A DNA stretch of 8,104 bases from Actinomycetota bacterium. GTDB lineage: Bacteria > Actinomycetota > Thermoleophilia > Solirubrobacterales > Solirubrobacteraceae. The DNA lies in NCBI GenBank assembly GCA_005888335.1, contig VAWY01000151.1, forward strand, positions 20,982 to 29,085. Reading direction: 5' to 3'. Shown piece after piece: positions 1 through 6,120 of the stretch. Every line of letters starts with the position of its first letter. Position 1 is the stretch's first letter. Both the position numbers and the translations under genes were made by a program. A model generated the notes under the pieces. The model was not told the origin of the DNA. It was given only the letters and a program-made list of their open reading frames with translations, and ran no database searches.

Positions 1-1079
1 CGCCGTCGATCGGCACGCTGATCGCGTTCCGGGCGCTGCAGGGCGTCGCGGGCGCGCTGCTGACCCCGAGCTCGCTGGCGGTGATCATCGCCACCTTCCC
101 CGAGAAGGAGCGCGGTCCGGCGATCGGGACCTGGACGGCGTGGCGAACGATCGCCGGCGCGCTGGGCCCGCTGATCGCCGGATTGATCTTGGACGTCGCG
201 TCGTGGCGGTGGATCTTCGTGATCAACCTGCCGCTCGTGATCGCGTGTCTGTGGCTGATCCGCAAGGCCGTCCCGGCGACCGCGCCTGCGGGCCCGCGGC
301 GCCGGGTCGACGTCGTCGGAGCGCTGCTCTGCGTTCTCGGTCTCGGCGGTGTGGTCTCCGCGTTGATCGAACAGCCTCGTCTCGGCTGGTCGAGCGCGGC
401 GGTGAGCGGCTCGCTGGCCGCCGGGTTGATCTTGTTCGCCGCCTTCCTCGTCTTCGAGTCACGCACGAGCGACCCGATGCTCAGGCTCGACCTCTTCAAG
501 AGCCGCAACTTCTCGGTCGGCAACATCGAGACGCTGGCGCTGTACGGCGGCCTGTCGGCGCTGTTCTTCTTCCTGACGCTGTACCTGCAGCAGGTGGCCG
601 GCTACTCGCCCCTGAAGAGCGGCCTCGCCGTGCTTCCCGAGAGCCTCGTGATGTTCGCGCCGGCGATCAACAACGCGGTGGCGCGCGTCGCGGGGCTGAT
701 CGCCACCGTGGCGATCGGGGCGCTGGTGGCGGCGCAGTTCAGCTCATCGCTCGATCGCCACCTGGCCGGCCGGCCGCTGACCCCGCCGGGGCGCGCAGCC
801 GTGACGCACGCCAAGCAGCTCACGCTCGGCCGGCCGTCGGTCGCCGGCGTCCCCCCGCGGCAGGCGACGGCGATCGTGGTCGCCTCCGAGCGGGCCTCGG
901 TCGACGCCTTCCGCTGGGGCATCGGGGTGGCCAGCCTGCTCGTGATCGCCGGCGGCTTGATCGGAGCCGTCGGCATCCGCAACCCGCGCCGCGCGGTCAA
1001 GGCCGAGCAGTGCTCGGGCGGCCAGCTCGCCGGCGCTCCACTCGAGGCGGCGGGCGTCCACGCCCCGGCACCGGCGTGA
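1..1079 (+). CDS. DHA2-family MFS exporter, 5'-partial, with internal deletion
   Basis: This is the 3' portion of a drug:proton antiporter of the 14-helix DHA2 (EmrB/QacA) group, a plasma-membrane efflux pump. The reading frame is open from base 3, so the true start lies upstream. About 358 residues are visible. The early stretch RALQGVAGALLTPSSLAVI is the typical TM4/TM5 signature, followed by IGTWTAW, GPLIAGLIL and SWRWIFVINLPL (TM5-6). TM7-TM10 follow, ending at SGLAVLPESLVMF (about 600-656). The next residues, APAINNAVARVAGL, normally belong to the start of TM13, so TM11-TM12 and their loops, roughly 90-100 residues by family comparison, are absent without a frame change. TM13 and TM14 (about residues 220-240 and 300-325) are present, followed by a short hydrophilic tail. 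The family call is firm. Whether a transporter lacking this helix pair works is doubtful; it may be a pseudogene or a misassembly. Confidence 0.85.
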   Translation, partial: PSIGTLIAFRALQGVAGALLTPSSLAVIIATFPEKERGPAIGTWTAWRTIAGALGPLIAGLILDVASWRWIFVINLPLVIACLWLIRKAVPATAPAGPRRRVDVVGALLCVLGLGGVVSALIEQPRLGWSSAAVSGSLAAGLILFAAFLVFESRTSDPMLRLDLFKSRNFSVGNIETLALYGGLSALFFFLTLYLQQVAGYSPLKSGLAVLPESLVMFAPAINNAVARVAGLIATVAIGALVAAQFSSSLDRHLAGRPLTPPGRAAVTHAKQLTLGRPSVAGVPPRQATAIVVASERASVDAFRWGIGVASLLVIAGGLIGAVGIRNPRRAVKAEQCSGGQLAGAPLEAAGVHAPAPA

Positions 1080-1552
1080 GCTCTGCCTCTGACGTTTGGG
1101 GATACCCGCGTCGTGAACCTGCTCCAGCGAGCCGAGGCCGTCCGGACCACCCGGCACGTGTGCGGCGTGCGCGCCGTCGACGACCAGTTGTGCACCCGCC
1201 CGGTAGGCGCCGCACACCGGACTGACGTCGAGACGAACGCCGCGGTCGTTGACGCCCTCATCCTCGACGACGCCGTGCCCGCCTACGGCACTGACGTCGA
1301 GGTCGAGGGCGGCAGGGTGACTTTGTGGGGAGCCGTCGATCCCGGGTCTCAGCGCGAGGCCGCCGAGCGGATCGCCGTGCGGGTCCCCGGCGTCTCCGAG
1401 GTGCCCCCGGGGTAACCGTGACGGTTCGCGACAACGTCGTCACGCTCTCCGGATCGGTCCGGGCGGGTGAGGACCGAGGCGCCGCGGTCGCGGCTGCGGC
1501 GCGGACGCCGGGCGTCGCCGGCGTCAGGGACGAGGTCCGCGTTGTGGCCTGA
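1080..1552 (+). pseudogene. BON-domain (OsmY-like) protein remnant, truncated and frameshifted
   Basis: These are remains of a multi-BON-domain protein; the family is linked to phospholipid binding and osmotic or envelope stress. Directly after the exporter stop, in the same frame, the sequence reads LTFGDTRVVNLLQRAEAV then TTRHVCGVRAVDDQL, the second half of one BON domain. A nearly whole BON domain follows: DVETNAAVVDALILDDAVP, DVEVEGGRVTLWGAV, then AERIAVRVPGVSEV. This frame ends at a TAA (1413-1415). A third BON half, VTVTVRDNVVTLSGSV to GVAGVRDEVRVVA, continues in a different frame (frame 2) and stops at 1552. The linker and helix that should separate domains two and three (about 25 residues) are missing at the frame break. 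A GTG at 1113 could start a short product, but the domain is already incomplete there. A broken gene is the best reading; a consensus indel is the alternative. Confidence 0.72.
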
Positions 1553-1564
1553 CGGGACGCTGGC

Positions 1565-4372
1565 TTACGCCGCCGGCTGGGCCGGGGAGCTCTCGGGCAT
1601 CGCCCGGGCGAGCTGGTTGCGCGAGGTGATGTCGAGCTTGGTGAAGACCTTGCGAAGGTGGTAGGCGACGGTGTGCTGGCTGATGAACATCCGCTCGCCG
1701 ATGGCGGTGTTCGACAGGCCGTCGCGGGCCAGTCGGGCAACCTGGATCTCCTGGGCGGTCAACTGCTCGCGGGTCTCGATCCGGCGTTTGCGGACGCGCT
1801 CGCCGGTGGCCCGCAGCTCACGCTCGGCGCGCGCGGCGAACGCCTCGGCGCCAATGCTCGTGAACAGCTCGAGCGCGGTGCGCAGCTGCTCGCGGGCGTC
1901 CAGGCGGCGCCGCTCGCGCCGCAGCCACTCGCCATAGAGCAGGTGGGTCCGCACGAGTTGTACGCGCACGCGAGTGCGCCGCAGCCGCTCGATCGCCTCC
2001 TCGTAGAGGCGCTCGGCGGCGCCGCCGTCGCTGAGCAGCGCGCGCGAGCGGGCCTCCACCCCGAGCGCCCAATCACTGCCGCTGGGCCGGGTGCTGAGCG
2101 TGAGCCGCTCGAGCGCTCGCTCCGCGATCCGGCGCTCTCCGACGCGGGCGGCCGCCTCCACGAGCTCGGCGACCGCGGTGGGCGTGCTCAGCTCGGAATG
2201 GGGCGCCACGTCGACGGCCTCGCGCACCGCGGCGAAGGCCTCCTCGTAGCGACCCAGACCGTTGTACAGGACCGCGCCGGCCTGCCCGGCGAACGCCAGC
2301 GCGAAGCCCTCCCCTCGCGCCTTCGCATCCGTGGTCAACTCCTCCACCAGCGCCGACAGCTCCGGCTCCCGCCCGCGCAGCGCCGCGACCCAGATCTCGA
2401 CGTAACGATGAACGGGGATGCCGGTCGCCGCGGTAGTCGCGCGGAGCTCGTCGAGCAGCGACTCCACCGCGGACAGCTCGCCACACAGGGCATGGACGTA
2501 GCTGAGCGCGCTGAGGAGCAGCGGCGTGGCCGTGAGGCCACCGGCATCACGCGCTCGCTGAAGCTCTCGCGTGGCGAGCAGCCTCCAGCTCTCCTCGTCC
2601 CAGAAGTCCCACGCGGCACGGCACGCGGCCGAGATCCAGCGCGACTCCCCGGGCGGTAGGGCGGGCTCCTCACGGAACGCGCTCAGCGCGCTCTTGAGGA
2701 TCGGCGCGGCCGCGGCGTGACCGTCGATGGGCAGCGTCGCAATCCCCTGAAGGAGGAGATCGGTCGGCCGCGGCCGGTGCGGGGCGGGGCAGGCCAGCGC
2801 AGCCTTGCTCACCTCGACGAAGTCCGCGCCGCGGGCGAGCGGGCCGGCGAACCGGGCCGCGTCGAGCGCTTCGAGATACGCGGTGCGCGCCTGGTCCGGG
2901 TCGACTGCCTCGAGCTCCCGGGCGGCCTCCAGCAGGAGCCCGGGAGCGTCGCCGCCGCGCTGGGCGGCGAACGCGATCTGCGCGCTCAGGAGATGCACGC
3001 GCGCCCGCTGGAGATCATCGACGCCGCCGGTGTCCGCGGTGGCGAGGAGCGCGAGGGCGTCGTCGAGCGCCCCGGCCTCGTACTTCGTCTGTGCCGCCGT
3101 CAACGCCCGCTGCGCACGCCGGAGAGGATCCGGCGTCAACGCCGTGGCGCGCTCGAGGAAGGCGGCGGCCGCGGCCAGACCGCCGCGCGCCTGGGCGCGG
3201 CCGGCGGCTCGCTCGAGCTCGTCGGCGACGGGCTCGTCGGGGCCGGCCGTCGCCTCGGCGAGGTGCCAGGCGCGCCGATCGGGATCGGTCTCGGCGTCGG
3301 TCGTCTCGGCCAACGCTCGGTGCGCCCGCCGCCGCTGCTGCGCCGGTGCCGCGCGGTAGACCGCGGAGCGCACGAGCGGATGGCGGAAGCGCACTCTGTC
3401 GTCGATCTCGATCAGCCCGGCCGACTCCGCCGGCTCTCGCGCCGCGCCCGTGATCCCGAGCCGCTCGGCCGCACGCCACACGAGCGCCGGATCACCGAGA
3501 GGCTCCGCCGCCGTGACCAGCAACAGCCGCTGGGTGTTCTCCGGCAACGCCTCCAGCCGCTCCAGGAAGCTCTCCTCGATCCTGCCTTGAAGCGAAAGCG
3601 CTGCCGGCAACCCGAACCCGCCCGCCAGCTGCGCGGGCGAAAGCCCGCGCGGCAGCTCGAGCAGCGCGAGCGGGTTGCCGCGCGCCTCGGCCACGAGCTG
3701 GTCGGCGACGCGGTCGTCCAACCGGCCCGGGATCACCGACGCCAAGAGCTTGCGCGCCTCGGCATCGTCGAGCCCCTCGATGAGCAGCTCGGGCAGATCC
3801 GCGTACGCATCGGTCGTCTCGCGAGCGGCGAACAGGAGGACGACCGGCTCGGCCAGCAGCCTGCGCGCCACGAAGCCCAACACCTGCGCGGAGGCGCGGT
3901 CCAACCACTGCGCGTCGTCGATGACACACAGCAGCGGGCGCTCCTGCGCGGCCTCCGAGAACAGGCTCAAGGTCGCCAGGGCGACGAACAAGCGATCCGG
4001 CGCCGCGCCCGCAGTCACCCCGAAGGTGATCTCGAGCGCCTCGCGCTGCGGAGCAGGAAGCCGATCGGCGAAGTCGTCGAGCAGCGCGCACACCTGATGC
4101 AGGGCCGCGAACGCGAGCTCGATCTCAGATTCGACGCCCACCGCCCGCAGCACCCTGAAGTCCGACGCTGAGCCGATCGCGTGCTCGAGCAGCGCCGTCT
4201 TCCCGATCCCCGCCTCCCCCCGCACGACCAGCACGCCGCTGCGGCCGGCCCGCACGGAGTCGAGGAGCCCGTCCAGCACCGCGCGCTCGTCTCGCCGACC
4301 ACGCACCACCGGGACTCCGGCAGGGGAACGAGCGCCGGCCATGGGCACAACTCTGCGCGGTATGTGCGTCAT
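1565..4372 (-). CDS. AAA-ATPase LuxR-family (LAL/MalT-like) transcriptional regulator
   Basis: This is a large ATP-dependent regulator of the LAL class, about 935 residues from ATG 4372. An N-terminal STAND-type ATPase carries Walker A GEAGIGKT (about residues 52-59) and Walker B LLCVIDDAQWLD (about 147-158). A long helical, TPR-like middle follows, then a C-terminal LuxR (GerE) helix-turn-helix at about 871-923: LTAQEIQVARLARDGLSN, then IGERMFISQHTVAYHLRKVF. Length and domain order fit the family, and the frame is intact throughout. Such proteins hydrolyse ATP, sense an inducer through the middle region and bind promoter DNA in the cytoplasm. Two starts are plausible: ATG 4372, whose ATG overlaps the TGA of an upstream minus-strand frame (ATGA), and ATG 4342 (MAGARSP), 10 codons later. 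Neither has a clear Shine-Dalgarno. A longer open frame to 4504 encodes an arginine-rich stretch unlike the family. The 3' end converges on the BON remnant 12 bases away. Its target genes are not evident. Confidence 0.93.
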   Translation of the reverse strand: MTHIPRRVVPMAGARSPAGVPVVRGRRDERAVLDGLLDSVRAGRSGVLVVRGEAGIGKTALLEHAIGSASDFRVLRAVGVESEIELAFAALHQVCALLDDFADRLPAPQREALEITFGVTAGAAPDRLFVALATLSLFSEAAQERPLLCVIDDAQWLDRASAQVLGFVARRLLAEPVVLLFAARETTDAYADLPELLIEGLDDAEARKLLASVIPGRLDDRVADQLVAEARGNPLALLELPRGLSPAQLAGGFGLPAALSLQGRIEESFLERLEALPENTQRLLLVTAAEPLGDPALVWRAAERLGITGAAREPAESAGLIEIDDRVRFRHPLVRSAVYRAAPAQQRRRAHRALAETTDAETDPDRRAWHLAEATAGPDEPVADELERAAGRAQARGGLAAAAAFLERATALTPDPLRRAQRALTAAQTKYEAGALDDALALLATADTGGVDDLQRARVHLLSAQIAFAAQRGGDAPGLLLEAARELEAVDPDQARTAYLEALDAARFAGPLARGADFVEVSKAALACPAPHRPRPTDLLLQGIATLPIDGHAAAAPILKSALSAFREEPALPPGESRWISAACRAAWDFWDEESWRLLATRELQRARDAGGLTATPLLLSALSYVHALCGELSAVESLLDELRATTAATGIPVHRYVEIWVAALRGREPELSALVEELTTDAKARGEGFALAFAGQAGAVLYNGLGRYEEAFAAVREAVDVAPHSELSTPTAVAELVEAAARVGERRIAERALERLTLSTRPSGSDWALGVEARSRALLSDGGAAERLYEEAIERLRRTRVRVQLVRTHLLYGEWLRRERRRLDAREQLRTALELFTSIGAEAFAARAERELRATGERVRKRRIETREQLTAQEIQVARLARDGLSNTAIGERMFISQHTVAYHLRKVFTKLDITSRNQLARAMPESSPAQPAA

Positions 4373-4600
4373 GGGCTGGTGGCGGCGCTCAGGGAAGTAC
4401 GCGCCGAGTGCTCGTAATGCATCAACGCCACGAGCGCGGCGCTGGTGATCGCGCCGCCGGCGGCGAGCGCGCCCGCAAGCGAGTGGCTGGCCACGACGCG
4501 ACAAGCAGTGCGATGCACGCCCGCGCGAGCACGCTGGTGATGACCGCGACCAGGCCGGCGATCGTCACGAAGTTCTGCCAGCGCCCCGCGGGTAAGCGCG
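4369..4600 (-). pseudogene. Small membrane-protein remnant, frameshifted
   Basis: On the minus strand a hydrophobic segment, WQNFVTIAGLVAVITSVLA followed by CIALLVAS (from about 4583 down to about 4500), is continued in another frame by SHSLAGALAAGGAITSAA and LVALMHYEHS, stopping at TGA 4371-4369. Together they look like a two-helix small membrane protein broken by a frameshift near 4490-4505. I do not recognise a named family. No start codon or ribosome site is evident at the upstream end, where the sequence runs straight into the truncated BON fragment on the other strand. The stop codon overlaps the possible ATG of the LuxR regulator, which would allow coupling if an intact ancestor formed an operon with it. 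This reading rests on hydrophobicity and codon style only. Confidence 0.4.
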
Positions 4601-4830
4601 GAGATCGCCATCGACGTGAACGACGGCGTCGTGACCCTGCGCGGCACCGTCGCCAGCCATCGCGAATATCGCGAGGCCGAGGCGGCCGCCGAGCGCGTCT
4701 ACGGGGTGACCGGCGTGATCAACGACCTCCAGGTCGACTTGCTGGACCCCAGCAGCGCGGACGCCGACCTGCGCGGCGCGGTGCTGCAGGCCCTCCTGCT
4801 CGACGGCGCCGTCCCGTCTTCGCGACGGAA
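4593..4830 (+). pseudogene. Second BON-domain fragment, truncated at both ends
   Basis: The frame containing GTG 4616 encodes a clear BON core: AEIAIDVNDGVVTLRGTV, then SHREYREAEAAAERVYGVTG and VINDLQVDLLDP. It is followed by the first helix of another BON domain, ADLRGAVLQALLLDGAVP, ending near 4815. The N-terminal helix expected before AEIAIDV is absent, because the codons upstream of about 4593 are non-homologous and reach a stop at 4541. After DGAVP the sequence becomes SSRRKW and similar residues with no BON similarity, though the frame stays open to about 5011. No Shine-Dalgarno precedes GTG 4616. The domain assignment is firm; the gene is almost certainly not intact. It could belong with the BON remnant at 1080-1552, because the two pieces are roughly complementary. 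Confidence 0.68.
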
Positions 4831-4901
4831 GTGGTCAGTGCGAAACGGCTCAGCGCCCACGAGGTGCGACCGAGCCGCGAGGCGCGTCTTCTTTCCCGTG
4901 A

Positions 4902-4990
4902 TCAGCCCGTCGCAGACGGCGCGTAGTGCTCTTCGATGTCGAGCCCGACCGGGTCCATCCTCGGGACGGCCTGTGCTGTACCGCTGCAGT
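4902..4990 (-). pseudogene. Possible C-terminal scrap of an unknown protein
   Basis: On the minus strand a frame reads TAQAVPRMDPVGLDIEEHYA then PSATG and a TGA at 4904-4902. Most codons from about 4975 onward end in G or C, like the real genes here, and the peptide composition looks like genuine protein rather than an arginine-rich shadow. There is no intact gene upstream on that strand and I recognise no family. It may be the tail of a deleted gene or simply a chance open frame. Confidence 0.2.
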
Positions 4991-5004
4991 ATCGTGGCAG
5001 CTGG

Positions 5005-5062
5005 GCCCTGAACAGTTCGTATTTCTCCTGATTTAGGGAAACTGCAGATTTGCAGGTCTTTT
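5005..5062. other. AT-richer stretch with small hairpin upstream of the tRNA remnant
   Basis: This stretch is clearly less GC-rich than the rest of the window, with runs such as GTATTTCTCCTGATTTAGGG. It contains a 5-bp inverted repeat CTGCA-GATT-TGCAG at 5042-5055 followed by GTCTTTT. It could be the promoter or leader of the tRNA gene or foreign-origin sequence at an integration point. The hairpin is too short to call a terminator. Confidence 0.35.
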
Positions 5063-5128
5063 GCCGACGTAGCTCAGTTGGTAGAGCACTTCACTCGTAA
5101 GAGAGTGCGACACTTCGACGTGTCGGCC
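5063..5128 (+). tRNA. Degenerate tRNA-Thr (CGU anticodon), probable tRNA pseudogene
   Basis: The 5' half is a textbook tRNA: acceptor strand GCCGACG (5063-5069), TA, D-arm GCTC-AGTTGGTA-GAGC, and CTTCA followed by a seven-base anticodon loop CTCGTAA (5094-5100). The anticodon CGT (5096-5098) reads threonine codon ACG. The 3' half is abnormal. The expected TGAAG partner of the anticodon stem is missing, and only 20 bases separate the loop from the 3' acceptor strand TGTCGGC (5121-5127), where about 26 are expected. The T-arm can form only an abnormal hairpin, GACAC-TTCGAC-GTGTC, with a six-base loop, and it competes with the acceptor pairing. An alternative hairpin CACTC-GTAAGA-GAGTG also forms. 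I read it as a tRNA-Thr damaged by deletion or recombination; a sequencing error is possible. No CCA is encoded. Confidence 0.55.
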
Positions 5129-5183
5129 AGCAAAGAGGCAGAATCAAGCCGAATTTGCGGCGATTTCCCGCGCTCTGATCCGC

Positions 5184-5210
5184 CTCGCCCGCCGCGCGTC
5201 TGCGGGCGAG
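5184..5210 (+). terminator. GC-rich hairpin downstream of the tRNA remnant
   Basis: There is a perfect 9-bp inverted repeat, CTCGCCCGC (5184-5192) and GCGGGCGAG (5202-5210), with a 9-base loop. It sits about 55 bases after the tRNA remnant and before the TetR gene. No T-run follows, so if it terminates transcription it is of the U-less type common in high-GC actinobacteria. It could equally be a chance GC-rich hairpin. Confidence 0.35.
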
Positions 5211-5234
5211 TCGCGCCGTCTTTGGGCATCGCTT

Positions 5235-5253
5235 GCAGTATGAGCGCAGTATG
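5235..5253. repeat. Short tandem direct repeat GCAGTATG (x2, 11-bp period)
   Basis: GCAGTATG occurs at 5235-5242 and again at 5246-5253. A third partial copy, GCAGTATCG, lies at 4986-4994 on the other side of the tRNA remnant. An 11-bp period fits protein binding on one DNA face, for example recombinase arm sites or a regulator. Eight bases is short enough for chance. The rest of 5129-5327 holds no gene I can support. Confidence 0.3.
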
Positions 5254-5327
5254 GAAAGCGCCAGCCGAGGCAAACCGCTGGCTGCCGGCGGCGCGCTGAA
5301 GGCCCAGGAAGGTTCCGTCAATTTTTT

Positions 5328-5356
5328 ACTTGCAAGTCCGAGCTTGCCGCTACCGT
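5328..5356 (+). promoter_or_regulatory. Probable TetR gene promoter and autoregulatory palindrome
   Basis: Upstream of the TetR gene lies the perfect 10-bp palindrome ACTTGCAAGT (5328-5337). Its GCAAG arm (5332-5336) also pairs with a CTTGC at 5343-5347, giving two overlapping inverted repeats. TTGCAA (5330-5335) could act as a -35 element. TACCGT (5351-5356) fits the actinobacterial TANNNT -10 and ends seven bases before ATG 5364, the arrangement expected of a leaderless transcript. The 15-base spacer is a little short. TetR-family repressors often bind their own promoter, so the palindrome is a plausible operator; this is inference. Confidence 0.45.
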
Positions 5357-5363
5357 GGAGCCC

Positions 5364-6014
5364 ATGGCCACCACGCCGAGCAGTGCGGCCCGGCGCCGCG
5401 GGCGTCCCCGGGCGGAAGAGTCCGTCGATCGCACCGAGATCCTCGACGCGGCGCTGCGCGCGTTCGCCCGCTACGGGTTCGAGGGCGTCTCGCTGCGGAC
5501 GCTCAACCGCGAGCTCGGGGTGAGTCACAACCTCATCTACGCGCGCTTCGGATCGAAGGACGAGCTGTTTCGCGCCGCCGTCGACCACGGCTTCGGGCGG
5601 ATGGTGCAGCGCATGCAAACCGTCTGGGATCCCACCCTGACCGACCCGCTCGAGCAGCTGCGCCTGGTTGTCCGGACCTTCCTGATCTGGTCGGCCGAGC
5701 AGCCCGAGCTCGTCGCGCTCATGGACATCGAGGCGCGGCAGGACACCGAGCGCCTGGCCTACATCTACACGACGTACATCGCGCCGGCGCTTGCCCCACT
5801 CGACCGCCTGCTGGACCATCTCGTCGCCGAGGGCAAGATCCGCAAGGTCCCCCTGCGCACGTTCCACTTCCTGCTCGCCCATGGCGCCGCGGCACCGTTC
5901 ACGCTGGTGCCCCTCGCCCAGCATTTCGATCGCCGCTCGCCGCTGCGCCCGCGCGCCGTGCGCGAGCATGCCGACCTGATCGCCGAGCTCATGATCGAGG
6001 GGATCCGGCTCTAG
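5364..6014 (+). CDS. TetR/AcrR-family transcriptional regulator
   Basis: This is a 216-residue DNA-binding repressor of the usual TetR length. A basic N-terminal arm (ARRRGRPR) precedes the TetR_N domain at about residues 24-70. Its helix-turn-helix is GVSLRTLNRELGVSHNLIYA (about 41-60), followed by RFGSKDELFRAAV, the typical end of the domain. The helical C-terminal part (about 80-215) is the ligand and dimer domain and gives no clue to the ligand. I chose ATG 5364 because a TANNNT element sits seven bases upstream, suggesting a leaderless mRNA; an in-frame GTG at 5355 would add three residues but lies over that element. It is co-oriented with the flavoprotein gene 113 bases downstream, whose promoter region carries TetR-style inverted repeats, so it is the likely local regulator of that catabolic cluster. 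Confidence 0.93.
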   Translation: MATTPSSAARRRGRPRAEESVDRTEILDAALRAFARYGFEGVSLRTLNRELGVSHNLIYARFGSKDELFRAAVDHGFGRMVQRMQTVWDPTLTDPLEQLRLVVRTFLIWSAEQPELVALMDIEARQDTERLAYIYTTYIAPALAPLDRLLDHLVAEGKIRKVPLRTFHFLLAHGAAAPFTLVPLAQHFDRRSPLRPRAVREHADLIAELMIEGIRL

Positions 6015-6035
6015 CTGGCCGCTGCCCGCGCGCTT

Positions 6036-6064
6036 TAGACGGTCAGCACGTCTATATTTGACGT
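6036..6064. promoter_or_regulatory. Overlapping inverted-repeat operators, three phased half-sites
   Basis: TAGACGGTCAGCACGTCTA (6036-6054) is a 19-bp near-palindrome whose perfect outer arms are TAGACG and CGTCTA with a 7-base gap. Its right arm is shared with a second inverted repeat, ACGTC (6048-6052) and GACGT (6060-6064), also with a 7-base gap. The core half-sites GACG 6038, CGTC 6049 and GACG 6060 are exactly 11 bases apart, about one helical turn. The last one forms part of the -35 element of the flavoprotein promoter, so a bound repressor would block RNA polymerase. The size and position fit a TetR operator, most simply for the adjacent regulator. Confidence 0.6.
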
Positions 6065-6086
6065 CCAGCAAGATAGTCTCTAATCT
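6058..6086 (+). promoter_or_regulatory. Sigma-70-type promoter of the flavoprotein gene
   Basis: TTGACG (6058-6063) and TAATCT (6081-6086) are separated by exactly 17 bases, a near-consensus housekeeping promoter. The expected start of transcription is about 6092-6094, giving a leader of about 35 bases that contains the ribosome site at 6114-6120. The -35 overlaps the third operator half-site. Confidence 0.65.
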
Positions 6087-6113
6087 CGCCGCCGCTCGTG
6101 ATGCCGGCCGGAG

Positions 6114-6120
6114 AGAGGAG
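6114..6120 (+). promoter_or_regulatory. Shine-Dalgarno that decides the GTG 6128 start
   Basis: AGAGGAG at 6114-6120 lies seven bases before GTG 6128. It favours that start over the in-frame GTG 6098 and ATG 6101, which lack such a site and would add 9-10 residues before the conserved FAD-binding strand. Confidence 0.7.

Noticed and set aside
140..1225. Plus-strand frame (361 codons) overlapping the exporter
   Set aside because: Arginine-rich translation in the +1 shadow of the MFS gene; no helices or motifs.
1658..2659. Plus-strand open frame (333 codons) opposite the 3' part of the LuxR gene
   Set aside because: Low-complexity composition with no recognisable motif; antisense shadow.
2717..4171. 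Long plus-strand open frame (484 codons) opposite the LuxR gene
   Set aside because: It is arginine/glutamine-rich with no domain, and lies wholly antisense to a gene with clear Walker and HTH motifs; a typical high-GC shadow frame.
4373..4504. N-terminal extension of the LuxR regulator to 4504
   Set aside because: The extra 44 residues are arginine-rich and unlike the family, and they overlap the hydrophobic remnant in other frames.
5042..5060. CTGCA-GATT-TGCAG hairpin followed by GTCTTTT as an intrinsic terminator
   Set aside because: Only a 5-bp stem with an interrupted T-run, placed immediately before a tRNA start; too weak to call.
5091..6071. Minus-strand open frame (326 codons) opposite the TetR gene
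   Set aside because: It spans the promoter/operator, the tRNA edge and the TetR gene with shadow-like composition; the TetR HTH is unambiguous on the plus strand.
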